In this document: positions 12,896 through 22,417 of the stretch, piece by piece
Layout of the letters: each line of letters starts with the position of its first letter
How positions within the stretch are numbered: position 1 is the first letter of the stretch
NCBI GenBank assembly: GCA_946965045.2
Contig: OX337233.1
Span: 1,116,001 to 1,180,000, forward strand
Reading direction: 5' to 3'
Source: Epithemia pelagica
Taxonomy: Eukaryota; Bacillariophyta; Bacillariophyceae; Surirellales; Surirellaceae
DNA: 64,000 nucleotides
The notes under the pieces: generated by a model
Told to the model about the DNA's origin: nothing
The model's database searches: none
The model's input: the letters and a program-made list of their open reading frames with translations, nothing else
Program-made: the position numbers and the translations under genes

Positions 12896-15800
12896 ATGGG
12901 GCAACAGTTCAACGCATCGACATCATCCACAATGACACGATCATCGGACTCACCTCACGCAGCACAGTCTCGGATGGAACGAAGTTTTTCTGGGAACGAG
13001 ATTGTTGAACTGTTTCGGAAGCAGTGCTCACCCACCGTGTTTGGATTCTGCAACAAGTGGTTCCGAGATGTCGAGCTTGTAGGATATATGAACACTTGGT
13101 TGCCAGGATTGTCTGTGCTGGAAATGAACCGTGCTTTCCGAAGAGAAAAAAGCATTGCAATGTGTTTCGATGATGTTGAAAAGCCAAACAAGTATGGCTT
13201 CTACCGCTACAGAGATACAATCAAAAGGGAACGCTTCACATTCTATTACATCTCTAAAGACACAACAACCCTGCCAGTGATGTTGGACGATCATCAAGAA
13301 TGGCTGGAGGCTGCAGCCGAGAATGTGATTCGGCGGTCGGGACGAGCGAAGCCAACGAAGCGAAGGAACGAAGAGTCACCAGGGTTGCGTGAAGGCACGC
13401 TAAATACATCCAAGCAAGCAAGAAACACTTCAAATCCACCAGCAATCAAGAGCACTGCAACGCAGCAACATGGTCAACCGCCACAAATTGGAGACAGCCC
13501 TACCGAAATGCAAACGTCACCACCTCACGACAACACAAATCAGGTGCTTGTTGGAGCAATCCAACATCCTGAATTGGCCACAGACGAGATCAGCCATGAC
13601 CATCCACAGAGTTTGCCGATTGGTTTTTCAGTTTTCGAGAGTGAGATGATCCAAGGTCTATCGCAACAAATGGAAAGCGCCTATTTTGATGAGCCAAGGA
13701 ACCGTAGGCTCTTTGCCGGCAAATGCGATTCTCCAGGATCGTCAAAACGAAATCTTGAGCGATGGATAGAAACCCTTGAAAGGGCCATTTCCAACGTGGA
13801 GGCACTTCCGAATGTGGTTAACAAGGGAGACATCTTCCCCCTCAACCAGGAACAGCAACAGAGGGTACTGCTCAAGGCAACGTATTTACAACTTTCTCAT
13901 AAGATAGCGTTGCTTGATATGCCACACGGTCGTACATGGCTGAACTGCATAAGCGAAGCCATTAGCAAAATGGAACAGATTTATGGTGAAAAAGTAAGAA
14001 AACATCCCAAGGCCATTGCTCGTTTTCACAGGTACTTTCGGGAAAACGACAGTGTCCCTCATCCCAACTACCACGTTCGTATTGGGAAAGAGCCATCGCC
14101 CGTCTTATTCGTTCACATACCTGAAGCAAAGGTAAAGTTTGAATGCTGGGCAAAGGAAAACCTGAGCACTCTTACAACAGAGTCTGCTCTAATGTACCTG
14201 AGGACAACATTGCTTCCGGATATGCATACCATGATCGTACAAGAGTGCATGGATACGAATGCAACGCCAGTATCGTACGAGGACTTCTTGGCATCAATGA
14301 AGCTTTCCACCATTTCGCATAGCACAGCGTGGCGATGTATTGCTGCTGCAGGGTTCGTGTTCAAGGAACACACGAAAACATACTTCACTGATCGACACGA
14401 AAATGCTGAGAATGTTGCCCACAGAGCTGCTTTTGTCAAGAAGTACTTTAAGTGGGAAGAGCTGTCGTATCGGTGGGTGCAGCTCCCTACCGAGGATGCA
14501 ATCAAACTTGAAAACGAAGGGAATGCGGGCAAGGAGAAGCTCTTGCCAAACAGCTTTGTATTTGAGTACACTGATGTAACAACAGGCAAGCAGATGCGGG
14601 AGTACCATGTTGATGCCTTCCCAAGCGAATTTGAACGGTACATCAAACCAGAAAACACAATTCACAATGGAAACTTGTCACACAGGTTTCCCTCCGACCG
14701 CAAACCTGTCATCCTCATCGGCCAGGACAAATCGATCTACAAGCAGTTTTCCTTCTCGTCCAAGGCATGGTACACTAAAGATGGCGCAACTAAAATGCTG
14801 CCAAAGGATGATGGACATGGGATGATGATCAGCGCTTTTGTAAGCCGATCATGGGGCTTCCTTATGAACAGAAACCCGTTGCTTGCTGCGAGTCTATTTC
14901 GGATTAATGAACTCCGTCTACATGCGACACACAACAAATACGTCTCTACCGAGGCTGCAGTGAACCTCAATGGTCACACTGCCAAGACTCCAATTACCAA
15001 TGCCCAACCGTTCACTCGCTTTTTTGAATACGGAGCAGATAAAGAGGGATATTGGAATTATGAATACATGGCCTTGCAGTTGGAGGATATTGTCGATTGC
15101 CTCGTGGTCATGTTCCCCGCCCATGACTTTGTCTTTTTATCCGACCAAAGCAGTGGTCATGGAAAACAACAATCCGATGGGTTAAATGCTCTGAACATGA
15201 AAAACGACTGGGGAGGAGCTGTTCCCAGCATGCGGGACACACAAATTATTGATCAAGCTTGCCTTGGCCCGTACAACCATGACGACAAACTACGAGTTGG
15301 TGACGTACAACACCTCGTCTATCAGGAGAACGATCGTGGTCCAGTTGCTAAAAAAGGCCATCGTCTCAATGACGCGCAGCGTGTCGCATCGAAGAATACA
15401 CACCAAACTGGTAGAAAGAAAAAGCGCAACCTCACAAAGAAGGAGCTCATGGCAAAACTTGTCCGGGTCATGGGACCTGGAATGCAACGTTCATTTCAAT
15501 CGAAAAATGCTAGTGAACTACAGGACCTTTGTAAACGCTCCAACATTGCAACGGTGATTGAAGATGATGTGATCGAGGAAGGCTGGATGAATGCTGCAAA
15601 AGGGCTCTTTCAAGTGTTATGGGAGCGGGGGTGGATAGACCCTAACAACATGATCAAGTACGTCAAGACAACCAGAGATGCATGGCTGGAAGCGGATAAG
15701 AAGACTGTGAAAGAAGCCTATCAGGCGGACTACAAAAAGTACTCTATGGTTCATCTGATGAGCGAATGCTCCGATTTCAAGAACGAAAAATCTGCAATGG

Positions 15801-16234
15801 AGAAGCTGGCGGAAGACTTGTCTGAACGACATCGTTGCAGGATCGAGATTCTCGTATCGACCAAGTATCACTGTGAAATGGCCGGTGAGGGGATCGAGTA
15901 TGGCTGGGGTTACTCAAAAAAAGTCTTTCGTGCTTTCTCACTGAATGAGAAGAAAGACAAAGCTGCCTTTTTACGATGTTTGACAGCGAGCCTGAAGAAA
16001 ACAACACCCGAAATCATGCGGAAAATGTCAGCAAAGGCACGTCGCTATATGCTCGCGTACTTGTTATACGATCAAAATTCCAACAACAGAGACTATGCAG
16101 CTGCGGGCCTCTCGTATGCCAAAATTGAATTGAAAAGATGTCAAAAGCAATCAAGTGTCACCGATCCGCCTTCGACCAAGATCATGGCTTCATCTCACGT
16201 CTCTGGAGAGAAACGCAAGGATCTGGTGCAGTAG
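12896..16234 (+). CDS. DDE-type transposase-like protein, 1,112 aa
   Basis: Single uninterrupted frame, stop TAG. The N-terminal 130 residues form a compact domain with many aromatic residues; residues of about 140-240 are Ser/Thr/Gln-rich linker. Residues of about 600-800 carry the segment that suggests function: GQDKSIYKQF, then GATKMLPKDDGHGMMISAFV, then FLSDQSSGHGKQQSDGLNAL and a WGG-x-PSMRD motif. This order (first Asp in a short strand, a gap, then D-x-S-x-H with Asn/Gly-rich tail) matches a DDE-superfamily endonuclease pattern seen in large fungal and protist transposon-encoded proteins. The C-terminal 250 residues are Lys-rich and helical. No terminal inverted repeats were found by eye. 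Transposase identity is inferred; an old domesticated copy is also possible because the frame is intact. Confidence 0.6.
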   Translation: MGQQFNASTSSTMTRSSDSPHAAQSRMERSFSGNEIVELFRKQCSPTVFGFCNKWFRDVELVGYMNTWLPGLSVLEMNRAFRREKSIAMCFDDVEKPNKYGFYRYRDTIKRERFTFYYISKDTTTLPVMLDDHQEWLEAAAENVIRRSGRAKPTKRRNEESPGLREGTLNTSKQARNTSNPPAIKSTATQQHGQPPQIGDSPTEMQTSPPHDNTNQVLVGAIQHPELATDEISHDHPQSLPIGFSVFESEMIQGLSQQMESAYFDEPRNRRLFAGKCDSPGSSKRNLERWIETLERAISNVEALPNVVNKGDIFPLNQEQQQRVLLKATYLQLSHKIALLDMPHGRTWLNCISEAISKMEQIYGEKVRKHPKAIARFHRYFRENDSVPHPNYHVRIGKEPSPVLFVHIPEAKVKFECWAKENLSTLTTESALMYLRTTLLPDMHTMIVQECMDTNATPVSYEDFLASMKLSTISHSTAWRCIAAAGFVFKEHTKTYFTDRHENAENVAHRAAFVKKYFKWEELSYRWVQLPTEDAIKLENEGNAGKEKLLPNSFVFEYTDVTTGKQMREYHVDAFPSEFERYIKPENTIHNGNLSHRFPSDRKPVILIGQDKSIYKQFSFSSKAWYTKDGATKMLPKDDGHGMMISAFVSRSWGFLMNRNPLLAASLFRINELRLHATHNKYVSTEAAVNLNGHTAKTPITNAQPFTRFFEYGADKEGYWNYEYMALQLEDIVDCLVVMFPAHDFVFLSDQSSGHGKQQSDGLNALNMKNDWGGAVPSMRDTQIIDQACLGPYNHDDKLRVGDVQHLVYQENDRGPVAKKGHRLNDAQRVASKNTHQTGRKKKRNLTKKELMAKLVRVMGPGMQRSFQSKNASELQDLCKRSNIATVIEDDVIEEGWMNAAKGLFQVLWERGWIDPNNMIKYVKTTRDAWLEADKKTVKEAYQADYKKYSMVHLMSECSDFKNEKSAMEKLAEDLSERHRCRIEILVSTKYHCEMAGEGIEYGWGYSKKVFRAFSLNEKKDKAAFLRCLTASLKKTTPEIMRKMSAKARRYMLAYLLYDQNSNNRDYAAAGLSYAKIELKRCQKQSSVTDPPSTKIMASSHVSGEKRKDLVQ

Positions 16235-16653
16235 AAACCTGATCTAATCTCCATTTATCATCAAAATGCATGTAACTTAACTATTTATAACAGCAATCCA
16301 TTTTATTGAATGTATTTCTTGTCAGTTATTGGTATCAATGATCACTTCCGTGTTGCGTGCTCGTGTTGCGTGTTGGATTATCAGTTTGTTAGTACCTCGA
16401 AAATGTGAGAGAGCGAGAAAATGGACGATTTTCGGAGCAGACCTCGCGCGAAACACGCCCCCCTCTCCGAAAACGCGCACGCATCGCGAAACTGGCACGC
16501 AAATCCTTAAGTAACTTAGCCCACATACCAAAACTTCACCGTTTTTTAGTATGTGAGCTCAAGATTTTTTTTTGGAATGTGAGCTGAGGGCTGAGGAGAA
16601 TGCTGCGTTTCGTGTTTCTTGTGTTTTGTGTTTCGAGTTTTTGCGTTTCGACC
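16235..16653. other. Intergenic, probable promoter of the SET-domain gene
   Basis: About 420 bp containing a tandem GTGTTGCGTG-like stretch near 16350-16375, a GC-rich part at 16440-16500 and a T-run at 16565-16573. A frame from 16600 is open upstream of the chosen start. No gene was seen. Confidence 0.4.
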
Positions 16654-17940
16654 ATGGGGAAACCAAGCCCTAAGAAACAGTATTCAAAAGCAGGCGCTCA
16701 AAAACGAGACAGCATGAGTGACAAAGGAAATCTTGACGCTCTTATACTTGCAATAGATGCAGCGGAAGAGCAGTCAGCCAAAGCAGCAGCGGCGCCCGAA
16801 GCAGCAGCAGCCGCAGCACCCGAAGCAGCAGCAACAGACGAAGCGACAACAACAAAGCACCATCGGTTTCTTTCGGATCAAGACTTTGCCGAAGTGAAGG
16901 ATAAAAAGCTTGCAGATGTTTGGCGTGGCCATCCAGAGAAGGACCACAGCAAACAGTATTCGGAAACTCAAATGCGGCAGCTCCTCACCGATACGCGCAC
17001 AGCGGACTACAAGAAAGGCGTCGAGGAAGTGGAGAAACTCCCTTCTCGTTCTGGACGGGATCCAATCAGGACTTTCACCGAAGGCCTCAAGACGCTCTCC
17101 AAGATCAAAGACAGTGCTGTACTTGCCTGTGCTATGGGAGAGTATGTCTCACGGAAGATTTTGGCCACTTTTTCGGTCCAAGAAGCTCCAATTCGGAAGC
17201 CCGGTTCAGGCTTGCAAAAGGGGAAGATTGTGCCACTTTCGGGTGGAATGGGTCTCCCTGTCAAGAAGAACAGAAAACATACCTTCCCGATCGGCAAGCA
17301 TGTTGGTTACACATTTGCGAACAATCCGGTAGTCAAGATCTACCTTGGAAAAGTGCTTCTGTTTGAGGTGAAGGAGTCAAAACTCCCAGGCGCCGGGTTT
17401 GGCGTTTTTGCAGTTCGGACAATCAAAGATGGTGAAGTGATTGGCGCGTACACGGGAAACGACGTCACGTCTCGGACAGTTGTACCCAACGAGTACGCAA
17501 TTCAGTTCGGACGTGACAATCGAAGGCTTCAAGCAGACAACGACGATCACTTCGGCATGGGGCTGCACTTAATCAACGACCACCTACACCATCGGTACGG
17601 TACAGACAATCCACCGGATGAATCGGATGATCAATACAACGTGAGAATCATGCCGAATCTTCTAGTCAAGGCAATCAAGCCGATCGAAAAGGGCGACGAG
17701 CTGTCTTTGTTTTATAACCTTTCGGACGAATCGCCGACGTCCTCCGAACAGGTTATCCGACCGTCGACGAAAGGTGACGACGACGAAGACGAGGGAAAGA
17801 AACGCGGTCGACCCAGTGATGAAAATGAAGACAACGGGAAAAAAACAAAGAAGGCTTTCGCTACCTCTTCTACTACTATTTTCCACCCAGTTGCTGCTGT
17901 TGCTCGTCCTCCTGCTCTTCCTTCTCCGCCTCCTCCGTAA
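16654..17940 (+). CDS. SET-domain protein (N-terminal half of an interrupted longer frame)
   Basis: The start at 16654 is preferred to the upstream ATG at 16600 because it lies in ACCATGG and removes a spurious hydrophobic leader. The first 90 residues are basic and then Ala/Glu-rich. The SET domain spans about residues 225-355. Visible motifs are GAGFGVFAVRTIKDGEVIGAY at its start, NDHLHHRYGTDN where SET proteins have the Asn-His-Ser pseudoknot segment, and IKPIEKGDELSLFYN at its end. SET domains transfer methyl groups from S-adenosylmethionine to protein lysines. After it comes KKRGRPSDE, an AT-hook-like motif, then a Pro-rich tail. The frame ends at TAA (17938-17940), but the same frame continues open for another 1.66 kb with Pro/His/Tyr-rich then folded sequence, so this stop looks like a nonsense mutation (CAA to TAA is one transition). 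Confidence 0.72.
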   Translation: MGKPSPKKQYSKAGAQKRDSMSDKGNLDALILAIDAAEEQSAKAAAAPEAAAAAAPEAAATDEATTTKHHRFLSDQDFAEVKDKKLADVWRGHPEKDHSKQYSETQMRQLLTDTRTADYKKGVEEVEKLPSRSGRDPIRTFTEGLKTLSKIKDSAVLACAMGEYVSRKILATFSVQEAPIRKPGSGLQKGKIVPLSGGMGLPVKKNRKHTFPIGKHVGYTFANNPVVKIYLGKVLLFEVKESKLPGAGFGVFAVRTIKDGEVIGAYTGNDVTSRTVVPNEYAIQFGRDNRRLQADNDDHFGMGLHLINDHLHHRYGTDNPPDESDDQYNVRIMPNLLVKAIKPIEKGDELSLFYNLSDESPTSSEQVIRPSTKGDDDEDEGKKRGRPSDENEDNGKKTKKAFATSSTTIFHPVAAVARPPALPSPPPP

Positions 17941-19538
17941 GACCTTTCTGGGCACTACAATTCGCCCCCTCAGCTGCCACCACATCATCCTCCGCCGTAT
18001 CATCCTCATCCTCCGCCGTATTATGATCCACCGCATCATCCTCATCCTCCGCCATATTATGATCCACCGCATCGTCATCATCCTCCTTCGTATCATCCTC
18101 CGCCGCATCATCATCATCATCCTCCTTCGTATCATCCTCCGCCGTATCATCATCATCCTCCTTCGTATCATCCTCCGCCGCATCATCCTCCGCCGCCGCA
18201 TCATCCTCAGCCGCATTACCATGGGCATCCCCCGTCCTATAATCAACCCCATTATGGAGGAGGTTACCAGGGGGCTCTGCCTTTATCGCAGCAACAACAA
18301 CGCACGACCCAGCCGGTCGTAGGTTCACCGGAGCGTCCGAGCAATCCCGTCCCACCTGCAGCACAAGCTCAACCCGCCACTCGACCCGATTGCTCCCTTT
18401 CTGGAATGTTAGTACAAGTAATTGCCTTGCCAGAATTTTCAGAAAGTGACACCACGGATGACAATTCTTTTGATCAGGAGATGTCGGATGACAATTCTTT
18501 TGCTCCGGAGATGAATGTGATCGACGAGTTAATGCAGGAGGGTGAATGGCAAAAGCAACAGATGTTGCAAAATAGAGAATTGCGCAAGAAGTATTTCAAA
18601 TCGCTATACGATAGTGAAAACAAAATCTATCGAGGCTGTTTTTTTACAACGCCGGCAGACCTCCTCCAGTTGTTGGAGCAAGTGTGGAAAGGCAAACACC
18701 TGAACAGTAAAGGAAAGGGCACCTTTTTCAAATCTGTTCAAGACTACACCCCAAATTTGTTGATGGCGATGATGGAAGATGAGGGCATGATGGCCAACAC
18801 TCGGTACTTCAACGGCTGCGACCCAGAACATGTCCAAAAAGTCACGACAGATTTCAAGCAGTTTCTTGCCTCAGCTCTCCATGGAATGAACTACGCAAAA
18901 GATGAATCATTTGCGGACCAAATGAGCATTTACCTTTCGCTTATGAAGACCACTCGGGAAGAAGTGCAAGAACCTCACATCGACTTCTTGTTCCCAGCCG
19001 TAACAGGAAACATGTCCGAGAGTCCAAAAACGCCATCCGGGAAGCAACAAAAAAGCAAAAGGATGACTCGGCGATCGTTCTCAGATCTGCCACTCCGGGA
19101 ACGCATCCCCTTCATTGTTTTTATGCCCCTGACGGAGGAGGGTATGTCCATTGAATTGTGGAGCTACCGTGCTGAGAAGCACGAGAACTATACGCATGAG
19201 TTGGGTAACGTGGTACAAATCCCGTACGGCAAGTTTCTCCTCGTTCGAGGAGATACTGTCCATGCTGGTGGCTTTGAGACTGGAGAGCTGGGAAATCCAC
19301 GTGCACATTTTTATGTGTACCAAGGAAAAATGGGACCATCCACGATCCCATGCCAAAGAACAGCTACAATCTACCTTCTGGACAAAGGCTTTCAGAGTGC
19401 TACTTCCATCAAAAGGACATTCCTGGTGATCGCCCAAGTGGGATCATTCGGGTTAACCTTACGCTCGATGGCCATCGCGTTGCCGTCCAGGGTGATTATC
19501 GTAGAGTGCTTCTGGCTACGAAAAAACCTGGTATTTAG
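17941..19538 (+). pseudogene. 2OG-Fe(II)-oxygenase/cupin-like half, in frame with SET gene and broken by a frameshift
   Basis: Reading on in the SET frame past the TAA gives about 130 residues of Pro/His/Tyr-rich repeats, then a folded region (an internal ATG lies at 18406). The folded part contains EPHIDFLFP (H-x-D), then IPYGKFLLVRGDTVHAGG (distal His) and NPRAHFYVY (Arg). This is the H-x-D...H...R pattern of 2-oxoglutarate/Fe(II) dioxygenase double-stranded beta-helix folds. In that frame the C-terminus after 19330 becomes non-protein-like and stops at 19602. The +1-shifted frame continues sensibly to TAG at 19536-19538. The switch coincides with an A-run at 19326-19330, so a one-base deletion there is likely. 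Substrate is unknown. Sequencing error at the A-run is the main alternative. Confidence 0.6.
17985..18235 (+). repeat. Degenerate (CAT/CCT/CCG/TAT) trinucleotide repeat coding His/Pro/Tyr
   Basis: Imperfect repeats of a unit like CATCCTCCTTCGTAT. In the plus frame used by the flanking coding halves it reads HPPSYHPPP-type repeats with no stop. On the minus strand the same DNA reads as an acidic DDDAAED tract, which is a shadow frame. Confidence 0.8.
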
Positions 19539-20046
19539 ATCGCGAACAAAGAAGCCGATCAAACTTAGATCTTTCCTTGTGGTGAAAGTGTGTTATTGTT
19601 GAAAAAGAATACCATGGTACGTTGAGTTGCAGTATGACATTAAGATTTACTAGTTTATTCCTTCATATTATACTTTAGTACATTGTCGTGTTGTGTCGAA
19701 AACGCAAAATATGAGATAAGAATCATAGCTCGTCTGGGACCAATCACAAACTCCCTCTTACATCCATACGAGGCGTGCCCGCAAACCGGGACCCAACTAC
19801 CGACACTGGCAAGCTGGATAACGACGATGACCATGATGATGAAGAGGACAAACAGGATGAGCGATGATAGCTACAACAAGGACGACTACAATACAACGAC
19901 AACAATGATAGCCACGACAATGACGAGGACTTGGACGACGACAATGATGATAATCACAACAAGAATGACTGTAGAAGCACTACCATGATGACAAATCGAT
20001 TCATATTTAGTGATTAAGGATACCTAAAACGTCCATCAGTAGATAT
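19539..20046. other. Intergenic with GAY-type low complexity
   Basis: About 500 bp. The part 19820-19990 is dense in GATGA/CGACAA-like trinucleotides, producing artificial Thr/Met- and Ser-rich frames on the two strands. No gene, RNA or mobile element was recognised. Confidence 0.45.
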
Positions 20047-20953
20047 CTAGTACGCCTCGTCCTCATGATCCAAGTACTCGGGACCAAAAAGCCCGTTTTG
20101 CTGCGTACCGATGAAGTCTTCTTGGGTCTCGAGAAATCCATCATCGGCATACGAATCAATAGATGTCCGGTATGCACGGGAAGGATTGCTAAAGAACAAA
20201 GGAGGAGACGACGGGATGTTTTCTCCCAATGCCAGCGACTCATTCAAAGTCTGGCGAGGGTCTGTCGCTCCACTTTTCTTCACCTGTTCCTCAGCAATCC
20301 GACGCTGGAAAGCATGCTTCTGGGAGGGGGTCAGTGCAAAAGCTCGAGACGCCACCTTCAGGGAAGAAGTTACTTTCTTCGGGGTCACATAAGACTCTGG
20401 AGTCTTGTTCTCGACGTCGTCCTCCTTCTTGATCTCCTTCTCGGGCTTGCTGTCGGGCTTGTTGTCGGGCTTGCTGTTGGGTTTGGTGTCTGTGGCAGCA
20501 GAGGGCGCGTCGTGAGAAAGGGAGACTCAAAACCAACAATGAACAATCAAACTTATCTTCTTTGCCGACAGCCTCGATCGCAAGGAGCTCTGCCGCGATA
20601 TCCGACAGGTTAGCGCATTCGACGTCCTTGTTGCTGACGAAGAACACTGGGATACCATCTTCATCCCCAATGGTGAGTTGCCACTGTTTTGCGCGCTCGT
20701 GCCACGACGAAGGACCCTCAAGGTTGAAGGTCACATGCTTCTTTGTCGAAGCGGGAGACTTCGTCGTCGTCGTCTTCTTCTTCTTCGACGTTTTGTTGTC
20801 CACGGCCGTCTTTGTCTTCATTTTCTTGTTTGCCTTGTTTCCCTTGTTTCCCTTGTCGGAGGGAAATGCGGTTGTGGAGGGAGCTGCGGCGGAGTCCTCC
20901 TGCTCCTTCTTCGCAGACTCAGCTCGTTTGGTAGCACTACGCGTCTGGCGCAT
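20047..20953 (-). CDS. Lys/Thr-rich protein of unknown function, two exons (about 275 aa)
   Basis: Exon 1 starts at ATG 20953 (an ATG at 21043 is also open but gives an Asn/Thr-rich leader) and runs to about 20553. Exon 2 ends at TAG 20047-20049. The two frames join if an intron of about 79 nt (20474-20552, GTTTG...ACAG) is removed, which keeps phase. A second acceptor ending at 20490 also exists, so the boundaries are approximate. Residues 1-80 are basic, with KKKK runs that look like nuclear localisation signals. Next comes a short folded piece with W-x-L-x-I, IPVFFVSNKDVECANLSDI. After the junction there is a KPDNKP-type repeat, a basic helix, and an acidic C-terminus with many Asp/Glu. 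No known domain was recognised. It lies divergent to the gene at 21125, sharing about 170 bp of upstream sequence. Confidence 0.6.
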
Positions 20954-21124
20954 CGTTGGAAAGTGAGAACACAATAGGGATTCGTTCGTTTGATTGTTGT
21001 GTTTGTTTGTTTGATTGTTGCCCGCTCTCCGTTCTTGTGTCATCTAGGGAATCCCCCCGCGCTCATTCGTGAACAATATCGGCGCGCGCCACAAAATCAA
21101 CTTGCAGCATGAAGCAACTTCCGA

Positions 21125-21697
21125 ATGACCCGCCATGCAATGGAACAATCAAACAGAGACGACAGGAAGAGGCAAGGAAGAAGAAACAAGATGACCAACA
21201 TGAGGACGAAGTTCGAGTTCAACGAAGAGGATGGCCGTGAGGGTGGTGCTGGTCTCCCGTTCAAGTCGTGCTTTTATGCCAGCGATGTTTGCGCGCTCAT
21301 CGGGCCCATGTCGAGAAACAAGGACACTGGCCACAACATCGTCGACCGTGGCCATCTGCTTGTGCAGCGGGAGGTTGCGACCGACTACCTACGGATTGCA
21401 GTCTTTGACCGGGATGCAACAAGCGAGCATGAGGAACCAGCGTTGGTTGTTCCAGTTGGGTTCATTGCTCTGTCGCACCTGGACCAGGTCTCTGGGAAGA
21501 CGAGCAAGAACGGACCTCCCATGGGACGCATCCGCCTCTACACACGCTGCTCCATCAACCCTCAAGCCTGCATGGAACCCCAGGTCGTTACAATCTACAT
21601 GGGCAGCAAGGATATGGATCGCTTCAGCATTTCGCTTGGTGCGATGATGCTCAAGCACCCGCTTCAAAATCTCTTCTTTAATCATCAACAAGCCTAG
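21125..21697 (+). CDS. Protein of unknown function, 190 aa
   Basis: Single frame, stop TAG. The first 30 residues are strongly basic. The rest is a mixed alpha/beta domain with HLLVQREVATDYLRIAVFDRD and VPVGFIALSHLDQVSG, followed by GRIRLYTRC, which have alternating hydrophobic residues typical of beta-strands. The pattern is weakly reminiscent of a C2-like beta-sandwich, but no calcium-binding Asp cluster is evident. An alternative start is ATG at 21191 (MTNMRTK). It is divergently oriented from the basic protein gene at 20953, so the two may share regulatory sequence. Confidence 0.5.
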   Translation: MTRHAMEQSNRDDRKRQGRRNKMTNMRTKFEFNEEDGREGGAGLPFKSCFYASDVCALIGPMSRNKDTGHNIVDRGHLLVQREVATDYLRIAVFDRDATSEHEEPALVVPVGFIALSHLDQVSGKTSKNGPPMGRIRLYTRCSINPQACMEPQVVTIYMGSKDMDRFSISLGAMMLKHPLQNLFFNHQQA

Positions 21698-22417
21698 ATA
21701 GTGAACAATGTAGCAGCGTTTTATGATTATCATTTGAGTAGGATCTTCATTCTCTATGAATACGATCTAATTCTATAGTTGTGTTACCTTTACCGTACAA
21801 TACATTGCGTTCAGGTACGGCTGTGTGAGTCACAACAACGAAAAGAACATCAATCTTTGTTGTGAACGACGCAACTTCTAGTCTAAGTTCCATATATCTA
21901 ACGAGAAGAATATCAATTTTTGACGTGAACAACGCTACAAGTGTTCATAGTCTTTGTTCTATCTTCTATCATTCGATTCTACAATAGAGGTGCATTGGTT
22001 GCACCAAGTTTTGCCGTGAGTCGCCGTAGTAAATCGCGCGGCGACCACCTTCAACTAGATAAAACCACACCTACAAAACGAATGCAGCGCCGACATCGTT
22101 CTCCATGCTCAACCCATGAATGGAGAAGAGGTTCAGAGCATGGGATCATGGAGCCGTCTCCTATTTGGCAAGAGATCGGTCAAAAGGACCGTTCACCATG
22201 GTCAATTTTTGGTAGAACGGTAGAGGCATAAATAGAAGGGCTATATTAAGGGGATGGCTCGCGCGAATTACGTAGATTTCCTACTGGAGCGCTACGTCAG
22301 GAACATTCTGTCTGAACTCAGCTTGTACCTGGCCTTGTTCCCAAGGCCGGGCGCGTCGGTCGACTCTACTCTGCGTGGTGAGTACGACAGCGTTAAAATA
22401 GACTAGGACTTTTTTTT
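21698..22417. other. Intergenic upstream of NmrA-like copy 1
   Basis: About 720 bp with no supported gene. It holds an imperfect internal repeat near 21835-21945 (GAACAACG/AATATCAATTTTTG-like units) and, at 22332-22368, the GC-rich repeat also found at 12454. A T-run at 22410-22420 marks the start of the inverted duplication. Confidence 0.4.
22332..22368 (+). repeat. 37-bp GC-rich dispersed repeat, second copy
   Basis: Exact match over 37 bp to 12454-12490, same orientation. It begins with GCCTTGTTCCCAAGGC, which can form a 5-6 bp hairpin. Both copies are preceded by TACCTGG; the first copy has 10 extra bases between that and the shared core. Function is unknown. Confidence 0.85.

Noticed and set aside
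17937-17973. A 37-nt GTAAG...CTCAG intron that would remove the TAA in the SET/2OG frame
   Set aside because: Its length is not a multiple of three, so splicing would shift out of the frame that leads to the oxygenase-like half, and it is very short.
17876-18364. Minus-strand 162-codon acidic frame (DDDAAED repeats)
   Set aside because: It is the reverse reading of the His/Pro/Tyr trinucleotide repeat; the plus frame links two real domains.
19683-19988. Thr/Met-rich frame
   Set aside because: Product of GAY/ACR low-complexity DNA without any codon-level sign of selection.
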